In this document: one piece after another, positions 48,918 through 60,911 of the stretch
Layout of the letters: each line of letters opens with the position of its first letter
How positions within the stretch are numbered: position 1 is the stretch's first letter
Source: Phascolomyces articulosus
Lineage: Eukaryota > Mucoromycota > Mucoromycetes > Mucorales > Lichtheimiaceae
Direction of reading: 5' to 3'
Assembly: GCA_025677815.1 (NCBI GenBank)
Contig: JAIXMP010000013.1
Location: 558,001-622,000, forward strand
Length of the DNA: 64,000 bases
Notes under the pieces: generated by a model
Told to the model about the DNA's origin: nothing
The model's database searches: none
The model's input: only the letters and a program-made list of their open reading frames with translations
Made by a program: the position numbers and the translations under genes

Positions 48918-49075
48918 CAAATAAAAAACATTAGGGTTGGTCTTTATTGTACATAAAGAAGTTAATAATAGAAAAAAAGTAAGACCCTGAAGGAACACCC
49001 TGAAATATTTCTCTGATCTTTATATACACATTTTTTTTTGGAAAAAGAATAAACCTGCATAGAAAAAAAAAATCA

Positions 49076-49091
49076 GGCCTGAAACCAGGCC
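49076..49091. repeat. Short GC-rich hairpin
   Basis: GGCCTG and CAGGCC form a perfect 6-bp stem around a 4-nt AAAC loop, a GC-rich island in AT-rich DNA upstream of the zinc-ribbon gene. Confidence 0.5.
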
Positions 49092-49573
49092 ATAACAACG
49101 CAGCTTGGTCGAAATCATATAACTAAGCGGATCGGTCATTAGAATTAATTTCTATATGGAATCCTGCTTGACAGTAAGCTTGTCAAATATACTTCTTTAT
49201 ATTGTTATGTCTTGGAATCATAAATGTGAGATATTCATATATTCTACCGTTCAATATCCCTATTTCATCCGACCTTACATTCAGTATATTGATGAATAGT
49301 CCTATTACTCTTCTGAAACATCTCCACTTTTTGTTTATGAAATGCCTTGCTTTGTATACTCTAATATTCCTTACATTATAACATGATATGAAAACAAAGA
49401 AAAAAGGGTCATGGATGCCATTTGATCTAACAAAAATATTTAAAATGCTACTAATAATGTATAAGGTACCTCCATTTTTTTCTCCATTTTTACCATCCAA
49501 TTTCTATGAAGAAGCGTAAAGAATGCCTTCGAAATTTAGAGCTTTTCTATGCTTGGCAAAACGCACGAAACAA

Positions 49574-49631
49574 ACGCGTGCGTTGATTTCAATTCCGAAA
49601 ATTTATAGCCTCTTTTGGAAACAAAACGCGT
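49574..49631 (+). promoter_or_regulatory. Pair of ACGCGT (MCB) boxes before TOF1
   Basis: ACGCGT occurs at 49574-49579 and 49626-49631, about 149 and 97 bp before the TOF1 ATG, with a TTCGCGTT element 15 bp further on. MCB boxes drive S-phase expression of DNA-replication genes through MBF in yeasts, which fits the function of this gene. Three CGCG words within 80 bp in DNA this AT-rich are unlikely by chance. Confidence 0.6.
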
Positions 49632-49727
49632 TTCACTTTTTTTTTCGCGTTCTTGTCCCTTTTTTTTTTTTGGTCAAGAAGTTCTCCAACGTTTGTTTCA
49701 CAACTATTTTTAACACGAACTTTGATC

Positions 49728-52700
49728 ATGGATGAAGAAGTCAATGACGTAGAACAAACCAATCGCAATTATATCTTGGCCACATGCGCTGCTTTAGGTG
49801 GTTTTGAAGAAAAAGAAACATCACCTGGTCAAATACAAAAAGTGTACATGTTGGGTGATGAAGCACTTGGTAAAAATAACAATAATTATAAACAAAAGCA
49901 TGGTTGATTTTCAATGGCTCATGGATAACTCAATGTCTGTTGTGTATTCATAGGCTGTTTAAAAGATTTAAAACGGGCGATTCGCGCAGAAAGTCAAACT
50001 CCTTATAAAACATTTTTACCAGCGATTGCCGAGTTTAATTTACTTGAATCCGATCTTATACCCATTATATTACTTCATGCACACGAATCGTCCGATTTAG
50101 CGGAACGATTCATTCTTGCTTGTGGTAAATAAATATTTTTTATTATATGGAATAGGAAGGGAGACAGCCTTTTTTATTTTCTTATATTAAAACTAACGCA
50201 TATAAATTGTTTTAAATAAGTCGAACTGCTTGTACCCATGACATGGCCAATACAGTATGATAATGAAGAAGATCTCGAGAATTATGATCCAAACTTGATA
50301 GATCGTTACCGTCGATATAAACTTGCACTTTTAGCACCGCGTATTCTTGAAGCGATTACTAGTTTAGTCACTGGTCCCTTAAGTATTCCTTACCGGTAGG
50401 TGTGAGAACGCGTGTTTTTTTTAAAAAAAAATTATAGAATGCCATGGAACATATCACTAATATGCAGTATAATTTATCCAGTGAACGTTCTCTTCATGAC
50501 CAAACCGTCATTCGTCTTATTTTATACTTTTTCCGCAATATCACAGCAATACCTGATTTGGAGGCAAAGCATAATTTATCAGAGGAAACATTACGAATGG
50601 TCCATTTACAGGTATGATTATATACGGCCTTTAATTATGACAAAAAGATATAGACGAGTTTACAATACCTCTACATATAGCAAAAAACGTTATTACGATT
50701 CTGTGAAACAGGTATTATGGATTTGTTATTAGCCATTGCTTCCAACAGTTCAGAACCAGATGCTTCAGAATGGAACGTCATTGTACTGGAAATACTATAT
50801 AATATCTTGCGAAATGTCAGCCCAAAGGATGTATTCAATGGAGATGTTGCACAGGATGTAAGTTGGATGGATCTTTTTTTAGGTTATGCAAAATTAATCC
50901 ATACAGAGTGAAGAGTTAATGATTCATTATCATTTTTATTTTTTTTAAAAAACAATAGAATGAAAATGACGATATGCTTTCAGATAAATTGGCCAATTTA
51001 CTTCGAGAAGAAAGTCGCGCAAAACGAATAAAAACAAAAAATCAACCAACACGACATGGTCGATTTGGGGGTAGTTTTGCAATTAAGGGATGGGTAAGAT
51101 TGATTTTTAAAAGCTAATAACAACAATAGGGGGAAAAGGAAGTGTTTTCACTTATTCAAAACATTTTTTTATTAGGATGGAAACACACTCGTATCACATA
51201 AACCAGAAGCTGCATATACAGATCTTAGTGTACTTCTCAATGTAAATAAAAAAGAGGATCGAAGAGGAAAGAAACGAAAAGAAATGGTAAATATACAATC
51301 AACTTATTATTATATTATTTATGTGTTGTTTTGGAAATATATGGAATGATTGACAATTTGATCAATAAAACAACAAAAAATTATATATAGGATGAGATTA
51401 ATGTTCGTAAGACATATGTCAGCAGCACCGCTTTAAAGAACTTGAAAGATATGGCACAAACATTTATCGATGCAGCGTTCAATGGTAAACTATTCTCCTT
51501 TTTTCCTCCATATAAATAAGTCGTCGATTTTTTCTTCAAGGGTTCATATGTTCATATACTGAAAATTTCTAATTTTTTTTTTCTAAATAGAATTTTACAT
51601 TTCATTGATCAAGGATATTGAACGAGAAAACCCGAAAATCATACTCAAAGATTATGTACCGTTTTTCCATACCATGCGATGGTTTTTGGAATATTTTGGT
51701 TATGAAAAGGATGCTGCCAATAGAAAAAAAGAAGAGGAACAACAAAAACAACAGGAAAAGGATGATGAATTTAATAATGGTGAATTGTTCATACCAAGTC
51801 GAAGTGCCATAACAAATGAATCCGGCGGGTCCGGTAGTGGTTTGGTAGGATTACTTCCTGAGGAAGGACAACAACAAGAAGAGGAGCAAAGGTTTGATTA
51901 TGATCAAGTGGCAAGTGCTATGGATATAAGAGCATTCATCGTATGTTTACGCCGGATGCGCACTGCCATTGAACTAAAGGTAATTATACATACTTTTCTA
52001 TGGGTTATATATATATTTATATGTGTGTGTACCTAAAAGACAATCTATTTATTAAATATATTTGGTTTTGAATCTAGCACTGGTTACATGCCCAAGTGGC
52101 CGCGGACAACTTTCGACAACTGGTAAATTTTTTTTATTACAAAGAAACAAAAATTGACTTGTAAAATGGAGAGTAAATAACACTACCTGTTGAAAAAAAT
52201 AGTTGGTGACCGTTAGTGCCATGGCAAAAGCACCGCAGGAAGAATACAGGGAAGTCGCCGAATATATCCAAAGCAACATTTATCACGAACATTCAACATT
52301 GGACCTCTTTACCGATTTACTGAAGGAATATAAAAATCAATCCTATGGGTAAACGTTTATACTTTTTTTGATTATTTTGAAATAAGATGAAGACTGACAT
52401 CCATATGTTACTTCCAATGTTATTTTTTTTCAGATACCTTGAAAGTGCAGTCAAGTTGACACATGTTATGTTAAAGTTACTTGAACAATATTCCCAAAAG
52501 AATCAAGTTATGTTTGTTCGAAAGAAAAAAACAAAATCAAAGAAATCGAATAAGAGTACAGCAGGTGAACAAGGTGAGTTTGTATATATATATATTGAGA
52601 GGTTCCATTACATCATGTTGGCAAGATATCTTACTCGTATTTTTTTTAGAACCTGGCAATGCACAGGAAGATATTGCAAAGGAAGGAGATCATCCTATGG

Positions 52701-53309
52701 AAAACGAAAGTGAACATAGCGAAGATGATGAAGATGAACGAGAACGAGAATTAGCCTATAGAGAACATATTTTCACTTTCCAGTCATTTGAAAAGGTAAA
52801 CTGAGTGACAGGAGAGAGGACAGAAAGTAAATAGCGGATAATGCGTTGGAAAAAAAAACATATATTCTAAGATCAATTATTATAGAAATATTTGACCATC
52901 AATATTGTTCAAGTTTACTGTGTCCTACTCGAGCACTTTGAAACCTTATCACCAGAAACTTTACATTGTATCACGAGTTTATTTCATCGAATCATGGTGA
53001 AGCGAAAAGTGGAAGATGTATTTTTCAAGGTAAAAAGAAAGTAGAAAAGAAAGCACTAGTATATTAGTTCCACGCGTATGCTAAACCTTTTGGGTATATT
53101 CAATGTAGATTAACGTATTGGAGCTATTTAATCGAATTAATTGCGCCTATCCTTCTTTACCAAAAACCAATGCCATGTCTGAATTAGTACAATTTATACG
53201 CTATTGTACCCGTCAATTCTTTAAAAAGGCAGATGAATATCCTTTATTATTCATTGAAGTTTTATTCAAAAATCCAAAATCAAGAAAAGGATCACGAATC
53301 CAATCCTAG
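49728..53309 (+). CDS. TOF1: Timeless/Tof1/Swi1-type replication fork protection protein
   Basis: Fifteen exons (49728-49869, 49954-50124, 50221-50395, 50482-50611, 50681-50857, 50959-51093, 51176-51286, 51391-51484, 51591-51979, 52078-52122, 52203-52348, 52434-52573, 52650-52795, 52886-53029, 53109-53309) encode 781 residues in phase. Tof1 with Csm3 stabilises stalled forks and joins helicase and polymerase. The TIMELESS domain is clear: LATCAALGG, CLKDLKRAIRAESQTPYKTF, LLVPMTWPI, TVIRLILYFFRNITAIPD, RHGRFGGSFAIKGW, FIDAAFNEFYISLIKDIE, then VTVSAMAKAPQEEYREVAEY. Exon 4 uses the acceptor at TATCCAG (50481); the nearer TATAG breaks the frame. The protein ends soon after FKNPKSRKG and lacks the long C-terminal part of yeast Tof1 or human Timeless (~1200). 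It converges on the CBS-PB1 gene. Confidence 0.92.
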
Positions 53310-53685
53310 TTGATCTTAGATAAATAATAAATAATTGTAGATAGTTTATAATCCACCATCGTTGTCATAATAATAGCATAATTTGCATGAATCATACAAA
53401 AACTTTTATAATTTATAAATAAAGGGGCGAGAAAAAAAGAAGCGCCTTTTGGTACATGTATATATATATAAATATATATGTTTCTTTTATTTGTTTATAA
53501 AAATAAATAAATATGTATAAAAATATGTGTCTTGTATCAAAACAAATAAGTAGTGTTATATATAAACATAAGAAAAAAATGACAATTTTTCATGAAAAGA
53601 TCATGAAATAAAAAAAAGATCTATAGACTACTAATAATATTACGTATTAGAACTAACTATTGCTAATTTAATAATAAAAAAGAAT
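53310..53685. other. Convergent 3' intergenic gap
   Basis: AT-rich DNA between the stop codons of TOF1 and the CBS-PB1 gene, with TA-rich runs near 53458-53480 and AATAAA-type words on both strands. No gene. Confidence 0.5.
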
Positions 53686-56410
53686 TTAATAACGATTATT
53701 GGCATTTGTTTTTGAAAAAGCAACAACTCCAATAATCACTACACCAAGAAAAGTAATTGCTGCTGGTAACATGAGATCTTGACGAAGCAATGATTTCTGT
53801 TGGCGTTTACTGTGATGATGATGTGATGATGATGAGGAAGACGAGGCTGATGAAGTAGTAGTCGTTGATCTTTGTCGCACTTGTTGTTGTTTCTCTTCTA
53901 CCACTTCAGGAACAATTTGTAACAAGACACGATTCCATCCCATCCGTTCAGCCAACTGTACAGCACCCATAACATCTGTATCGGAAGTGATCAATACTTC
54001 ATCTCTATCTTCGTCCATATAGTAAATTTGAATCACACCCGTTTCTTCATCCTTATCCTCTTGTTGATGGCGTTCGGCTTTTAATTTTTCTCGAACCACA
54101 CGTTTCAATTCTTTATAATTATTGTTGGATGCCATGATACGATGTGTTTTCCCACTCTTGGGAGAGGTGAATTTGAATGCAAATAAATCTTTGCCAATGT
54201 TGGTATTGATTGCAGTGGTGGTACGAGATGCTGACATACTTGAACGGCCATCTTCGAGAATTTGAGAGGTACGTCGATTGTTTCCATTTTCATTATTGGC
54301 CACCATACTTGCTGATTCATTGGGTGTGATTTCTGGGTAGGGTGATCTTGGAGGTTCAGGAGAAATGGTGGAGCCTGCTACATTTCTCATATGGGAGGAA
54401 TTGGTCGTAGCTGGATGGGAAGAGGTAGCTGGATCGGATACTTGGGATTCATTTTCACCTTCACCAAAACTATCCCAAAATCGTGACCACATGGGTCCTG
54501 TAATAGTAATATGTTTTATAGATGATTTAGCTCGTTGGAAATGCCAAACAAGAATATGAATATAAAAATCATTTGTTATTTACCTCCTTCACCATCGTTT
54601 CCTTGTATACTGTGAATTTGTTCTAATGTGGCATACGTTAGCTTTAAGACATCGACAATTCCCAAAATGGCACCATCCTCTAATACTGGCAAGTTAAGAT
54701 AATGACCATCTACAGAAAAAAAATTGTTAGTATCATGAATACCGTACTATAACATCATCCTTTATATATAAATTTACCATGCATTCGTCGTAAAGCTTCT
54801 AAAATAGTTGTTTGTGGCGACGCTGTATCAGGATGAGGTGTCATTACACGAACGACAGAGCAGGTATCAGGGTTTAATCCTTGAGCAACAACACGAAGAA
54901 CGACGTCCTTACTATATTTCATATAAGAATGGGAGGGGGGAAGATGAGATGCCAAAACCCCCCATTATCTTTTTCTTTCTCGCTCATAAAATATCACACT
55001 TACGTTGTAATAATACCAGTAAGACCATGTTTATCTGCGACAAGTACAGCTGTTGTATGATACTCTTTCATCATTCGTGCAACTTCACGAACATTTTTCT
55101 TTGCATTAACTTCTGCAGGTCGACTCCCATCCAACACTGTATTTAAATCGGGACATGACATACGATCCCGCAAAGTTTCCATATATTGAACAAGTTGTAC
55201 AGGTTGCGTATTCCATTCTCGTTCCATGCCTTCCAGTGCATCATACAATTTACGTGAAGATCCATAAGCACGTTCCATCTTATCCAATGCTTCATAAAGA
55301 CATTTTGTAATATCCAACAATCCAAAAATATCGCCTTCTTCATTACATACAGGCTAATGCATAAAATATTTTTTTTAAAGTTCAAGTTATTTTTAGTGGT
55401 TCGTTTTTTTTCATTTATATATAATGATAACGTATTCCTTTGCATAAAGTGAATTTGCTATTTTTTTTTGTTTCTTTGTTTTCTTACCAAATGACGAAAT
55501 CCGCGAGCAACCATAAGATTCAAAGCATCTGTTGCTGAAGTATCAGAGGTCACGCACATGGGCCCTTTTGTCATGATCTGCGCAACGGTTGTAGCTCTAT
55601 TGATTTTTTTTTTCATTTTCGTGCACGTGTTGGTTAGAAGACGTAAAATTGATATCAATGTGACCCCCCAAAATTCCCTCATCTACACATGGTATTCTCC
55701 CTCTGTTTTTTTTGATAGATATCGATTATCCTATAAAAATCACATTACCGAGAATCTAAAGATTCTGCAACTACTCGATACGCCAAGTCCTTTGCCTATA
55801 AACAAAGGTGATGTTTTCTTTTATGAGTAAACTGATTCTTTTTTGGGAAAGAAAGGGATAAGCCATAGAACAATAAAGAAGCATAATCTCCAAAAACAGG
55901 AATAAAGTGTTCTTCTCAATATATAAAGCCCACACAAAATCTCACCGTAAAAATACCACTCAAATGGTCGTCTTCGTCTACTACTAATACACAATCACTT
56001 CGTTTCGCAGCCATAAGCTGAGCAGCTTCAATAACTAACATGCGTTCTGATACTGTTAAAGCTTGCATTGGTTTCAGAGCAGAAACAGTACCCGCAATTT
56101 GTTTACTACGATTATGTCGTAGCCGACTCGATCCAGGTTTTTTTCTTGATAACTCATTTTCCAATTTTTTGCGAATTGCCTATTAAATAAGGTATATTTT
56201 AATAATATTATTAAAAAGTAGTACGAAAAAAAATGTCAGAACATATTTTTCTTTTAAAAACAATAGCACCACAAAAAAAATTATAGGTGATTCTTAATAA
56301 AAACTTGCCTCGTCTTTTCTTGATTGACGTTTTCGACTTGCAATATCAGAATTTTGTTCCGTTGAACGCATGGAAGCTGAAGAAGGAACTCTCGTACTAG
56401 TTTTATTCAT
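53686..56410 (-). CDS. CBS-PB1 domain protein (Mug70-like), tail-anchored
   Basis: Eight minus-strand exons (56410-56309, 56179-55946, 55795-55749, 55596-55488, 55353-55004, 54911-54778, 54709-54584, 54497-53686) encode 637 residues. Four CBS motifs form two Bateman modules: SALKPMQALTVSERMLVIEA, IMTKGPMCVTSDTSATDALN with a GFRHLPV core, LNTVLDGSRPAEVNAKKNVR, and VVRVMTPHPDTASPQTTILE with HYLNLPVLED. A PB1 domain follows (FAFKFTSPKSGKTHRI to NRVLLQIVPE, with the acidic YYMDEDRDEVLITSDTD part). The last ~40 residues hold one hydrophobic span (AAITFLGVVIIGVVAF), a probable tail anchor. Same order as S. pombe Mug70, a meiosis-induced protein of unknown role; CBS pairs usually sense adenine nucleotides. 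Intron 1 begins with GC, not GT. Confidence 0.92.
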
Positions 56411-57535
56411 TCGTTATATCTGGAAGAAAGCAAAAAAAAAAAAGGAGAGGAATAATAATAAAAGAGTGGAAAAGAAGAAAAAGCGGCTCGTGCCACCTTG
56501 AAAATTATTATATATTTCACACCACTTTTTTGGATGGGATAAATCGGAAACGAAAAAATAACATCTTTGTGTTACTTTGGATATGCATGCATAACTACTT
56601 TTAGTACAGGTTAGGACATATTGATCTATGGTGAAGGAGGTAAGCTTAAGCGTAAGGTTTTATTGGCATGGATTCAAATAATCTTTGTTGAAGATGATTC
56701 TGGATGATAACTTCCAAATTTATCAACTGTCACATTCATTGTGCATAAATGCTTAATTATATTTACTTAATAAAGTATACATATTACATGAATACTCCTT
56801 ATTATATTCCCTATAATTTGCATTTTGACATTTACGAACGGTCAATACCTATAGAAATAGTATTACTCAACGTTTCTTCTCAAATTAAGTTCAACGGTAG
56901 AAGAAAAATGTAACTGTACAATTACGATTGATACTGTTATTACAACTAGTAGTGTGCTATTAATCCTATAATTTATGTTTACTTCTACCGATATAATGTA
57001 TATATACGTACCTGAAATTAAAATGTAAAAACAGGAACACTTTGATTTCCTACTACTATTGAATTCATATAATTGAAGTAACCCCTTGAGAAAAATGATC
57101 TATCAGCTTCATGACAAAAACCTGTTATTTATTGAGAATGAAAAAATCGATCATCAATGAGGTATTATTATCCTTTTATTTCTCATTATTATCAACTATT
57201 ATTTACAAGCATTTCGTTTTGATGCTGTATATATGAGAATGACTTTCTCAAAGCTACTTGAAAGTAAGACCAAATGAATGACAGTGACATATGACGTACG
57301 TAGTATATCCAACATTTCTTCCGAATACACACGACTCTGAAGAGAGAATATATTTGGATAAACACGGGCACACTTATAATCATCTTTAATGATTTCCCGT
57401 TGAAATGTAGGGGATTCAGTTGTTGATTATTGTTGAACACGATCTAAGAATGGATGATGTAATTGACTTGTTGTACTTGAGTGTCAGCACTAAAATTAAA
57501 TAAGAAATCTCGCGCACCATAATCTGATGCAGCCC
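56411..57535. other. Upstream region of CBS-PB1 gene and intergenic DNA
   Basis: A purine-rich tract (read as pyrimidine leader on the minus strand) covers about 56420-56490. Beyond that nothing is recognised. Confidence 0.4.
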
Positions 57536-58400
57536 ATCAAAATATGAATAGAACTTATTACAGGATTGAATAGACCTACCGATCTAAAATATCCAGCGCA
57601 AGTCAAGGGAACTGAAAAAGTAAATTTTATCATGGAACTTTCTGTTGACATTGTCGCGATCGTTTTTTCTAGTACATACCTTGACGCTATGCGCAAAGAT
57701 ACATGGAATTTTCAAAAGGGTAAAGATCGCAAGTGCTTAATTCAAGTTCATATTGGTCAAGTGTTCGCATAGATAACAAAAACATCCTGGAATTTTCTCT
57801 ACTTTCTATTATCACCTCTTATATCAAAACGCAGCACCCTATACCGGCATCAGACCTTGTTGATAAAATTGTTGATTTGATCAAAGATGACTTATATTTT
57901 TGAACCTTAGATCACTACTGTTGAAAACAACTGGTAAATATACACGAATAAAAAAATTGCTTCCCTTTTGCTTCTATTTGATATAATCCATATATGCAAG
58001 CTAACCCCAGGCTTTGAATATTTATTTATTAATTAATTAGTGTATTGTTCTTATGTTAAAACCAGCTCTTCTACTTACCCAACAGCAAACCTACTTGAGT
58101 AGTGCACATCCCCACCTGATACCATGGATTCTCAAAAATTGCCCAATAATCCTGCAAAACTCATGTCATACATCATTATGGATACGATTTTGGATATCAT
58201 ATCTACATGTTACTGTGGCTCTACTTGGTGGTATTATTGAATCTAAAATCCCATTGAACTTCGTTGTCATTCACCAACAGAGTCGCAGGTAAAAACTACC
58301 ACCGATATCAAAATCATTTCAGTCGCCATCAATGTGAAAAAAGAAAAGCCATCTAGGAGAATTTTGAAAAATTGAAATTATTGTTGATTCATTGGTGTTC
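57536..58400 (+). pseudogene. Decayed gene fragments of unknown family
   Basis: Several consecutive protein-like reads occur on the plus strand in changing frames. After an ATTACAG acceptor-like site (about 57564) comes KYPAQVKGTEKVNFIMELSV and AMRKDTWNFQKG, then VRIDNKNILEFSLLSIITSY and HPIPASDLVDKIVDLIKDDL ending at a stop (about 57903), and further on PAKLMSYIIMDTILDIIST (about 58157-58215) and KIISVAINVKKEKPSRRILK. Stops and frame shifts separate them. A live gene with introns cannot be built from them, so this is probably a relic. Confidence 0.35.
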
Positions 58401-59445
58401 ATTTTTAGCACATTATCTCAATTTGATCCAACAAAAATAACAGTGAATGTCATGTTGAGTATTGGAGATATTGCTAGGTCTTTGTTTTGAAAAAAAAAGT
58501 TCTTTCAACAAACTCAACACACGTCGCTTCAATTCACACTGAAACATTACACTTTGCATGAAGATATGGGGACTTTATCATTAGATAGCAGCAAGTATTT
58601 TCTCTCTATAATATCTATATGCACCAGCATCTTGGGGTGGTATTGCGATATGAAATGATAAGGATCAGGCCATCATCCTAGTAATAGTCAGCAAATGATA
58701 CACTTTCCTAACAAAATGCCCATTAAAAATCAAACCATACAGATAGCAACATCCTCTATTTTATGGTGTTGCGGACACCCCCTCTCTTATTATATAATGA
58801 TATACTTCTATTATTAAATCATTTGGTTGGTTGTAGTATTGTGTTACACTTCCAATCTGCAAAAAAAAAAAAACAAGTTGTCCGTATTAATCCCCTACAA
58901 ATAAGAGAATGACGAATGCTTATTTATTATATTGTTGGAACAGACGAGGGATTGGTGGGGCTTATAATGTAGCTGGTTACTTTACTATTTATTGAATCAC
59001 TAAAAAAAATTTGTAAAGACCTTGATGTAAAAGCCTGATTGTTTAAGCCAGAAAGGGAGATGATAGGAGAAACTTTTATGGTCCACAGATTCCTTTTATT
59101 ATTTTTGACAATTATTCGAGGTGTATTTTTTAAAAATAAGGACTGTGTAGGAGAGCAGGTCAACATATGATTCGATTTGTTGAGATTCGATCAAGTTACC
59201 AAAGCCATCGAAACGGTATTTATGATGGATCCCATTGTTCTTCACTTTGCATTAAAATAATTTCCAAAAATCAAAAAATTGGGCGGAGCTTGCCAGAAGT
59301 GAGAACGACCGTCACGTAACTTCAAAACATACCATACACAAAAAAAAAAAAACGCGGGCTTGCTAAAAAAAAAACTCAAACACATACACATACAACCTTG
59401 TCAACATTTTTTTAACATTATAAAAAAAAAAAGGGGGAGAGGACC
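58401..59445. other. Intergenic DNA before uL5m
   Basis: No gene is supported; the minus-strand open frame near 58927-59166 has no motifs or splice context. The last ~100 bp before 59446 is rich in A runs and CA-type sequence. Confidence 0.4.
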
Positions 59446-60402
59446 ATGTCATTTACTTTACGGACCACCACTGCTGCTATTCGACAAGCGACTCGTGTTT
59501 TACCACGACGTTCATTCACGACTACACAATGCGCTGCTTCTTCTCATGGCTTACTGCGTTTGAAGGAATATTATGACAGCACGCTTTCAGAAGATCTCAT
59601 GACCATGACATACGATCACGCTCGTGCCGCTCCTTCTATTTATAAATATCCAGATATTCAAGTACAAATCGATCGTGCATTGGCTGCCGAAGAACAAGAA
59701 ACAAAGGAACCTATCGCTCAACAACAGCAACAAACAGTAGCACCTGAAGCCGTACGTACACGAAAAGGTGGTAAACCCGTCAAACCCATTCAACCTCCCA
59801 AGACAGCTAGCACCATTCCTTCATTGGATAAAATTACACTTCATGCCATGGTCAAGGATGCTATTCATAGTAAACATAATTTACTTTCGGCATTCATGGC
59901 ATTCCAAAGTATTACTTCGACACGACCTGAAATTGTATATGCTCGTACCTCTGTTGCTAACTGGAAATTACGGTAACTATAACTTTATTTTAGTTTACTT
60001 TACATGGTCAACTTTTGCACAGAAAAGTAAAGAGGAAAGGAACTAATAGAGAAAGGATAATGTTTTGATACATGATGCATTAGTGAGGGTATGCCCATTG
60101 GTGTCAAGGTCACTTTACGTGGAGAAGAAATGTATCAATTTATGGACAAGTTGGTTGAAATTGTGTTGCCACGTTTAAAAGAATGGCCTGGTCTTCAATT
60201 GACAGCAGGAGACGGTAATGGTAACATTGCCCTTGGTTTCCCAGCTTCTGCATTGGCCCTTTTCCCTGAAATTGAAGGATCTTTTGATGTTTATCCAAAA
60301 ATGACTGGTTTCGATGTCATTTTCAATACAACTGCATATACTAATACCGATGGTCGATTGCTTCTTTCTGGTTTCTCTGTTCCTTTCAAGACAAAGAACT
60401 AA
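59446..60402 (+). CDS. MRPL7: Mitochondrial large-subunit ribosomal protein uL5
   Basis: Two exons (59446-59972 and 60084-60402; split Arg codon) encode 281 residues. The first ~30 residues are an Arg/Ser/Thr-rich mitochondrial targeting peptide (ATRVLPRRSFTTTQCAASS). Residues ~125-281 carry the L5 fold: LDKITLHAMVKDAIHSKHNL, then REGMPIGVKVTLRGEEMYQF and FLDKLVEIVLPR-like helix, LQLTAGDGNGNIALGFPASA and a C-terminal β-rich part ending TTAYTNTDGRLLLSGFSVPF. uL5 binds the 5S-like central protuberance region of the mitoribosome. Length and order match yeast MRPL7. A low-complexity Gln/Glu/Pro insert lies at about residues 80-115. LRO1 follows 510 bp downstream in the same direction. Confidence 0.92.
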
Positions 60403-60911
60403 AAAAAAAGTTATATATAATTCTCTCTTCGACCTTTATCCAATCGCCATCTTAATCATATTTACACTACAACAACACACACAACATATATTGTATACAG
60501 CACACAACCATCCTATCCACCCATAAAAAGTCATAGATTCTATTATTTTTTCAAACCAAAAAAAAAAAGCACCCTTCATTTTTTTCCTCTGTAAATGTGT
60601 TTTCTCTCTCTCTTCTTCGTCCTTTTTTCTTATTATGATAATGATATACATAAAAAAAAAGTATTATAAAAATGGTTATGAATTTGGATGGGGTTGGGTC
60701 ACTAAAAATCCTTGTGATATAAATTTTTAAAAGTTACTTGGCAAAAAAAATATACGGTGATGCAAAAGGGGAAAATGTCCATATATGGACAGAAGTTTCA
60801 AATATCCTTTCAATCGTGTCTTTTTTTTTCTCTCTTTTTTTCCTTTGTGTTTGCCGCTTGAAAACAACAGCAACCACTTTTCCTTCCACTACTGGCCATT
60901 AGATAAAAACA
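60403..60911 (+). promoter_or_regulatory. uL5m 3' flank and LRO1 promoter
   Basis: No gene. The left part is CA/T-rich 3' flank; the right 100 bp holds a T/C-rich leader (about 60817-60855) before the ATG at 60912. Confidence 0.4.

Larger units (their letters stand above)
48999..49727. promoter_or_regulatory. Divergent promoter, zinc-ribbon gene / TOF1
   Basis: The 730-bp gap has no gene. Its right part, directly upstream of TOF1, holds two ACGCGT boxes (49574-49579, 49626-49631) and a TTCGCGTT motif at about 49645-49652, followed by a T-rich leader. Confidence 0.5.

Noticed and set aside
50396..50450. TOF1 exon 4 starting after TTATAG at about 50437
   Set aside because: It puts the conserved TVIRLILYFF segment out of frame; the TATCCAG acceptor at 50481 restores the phase and the usual family sequence.
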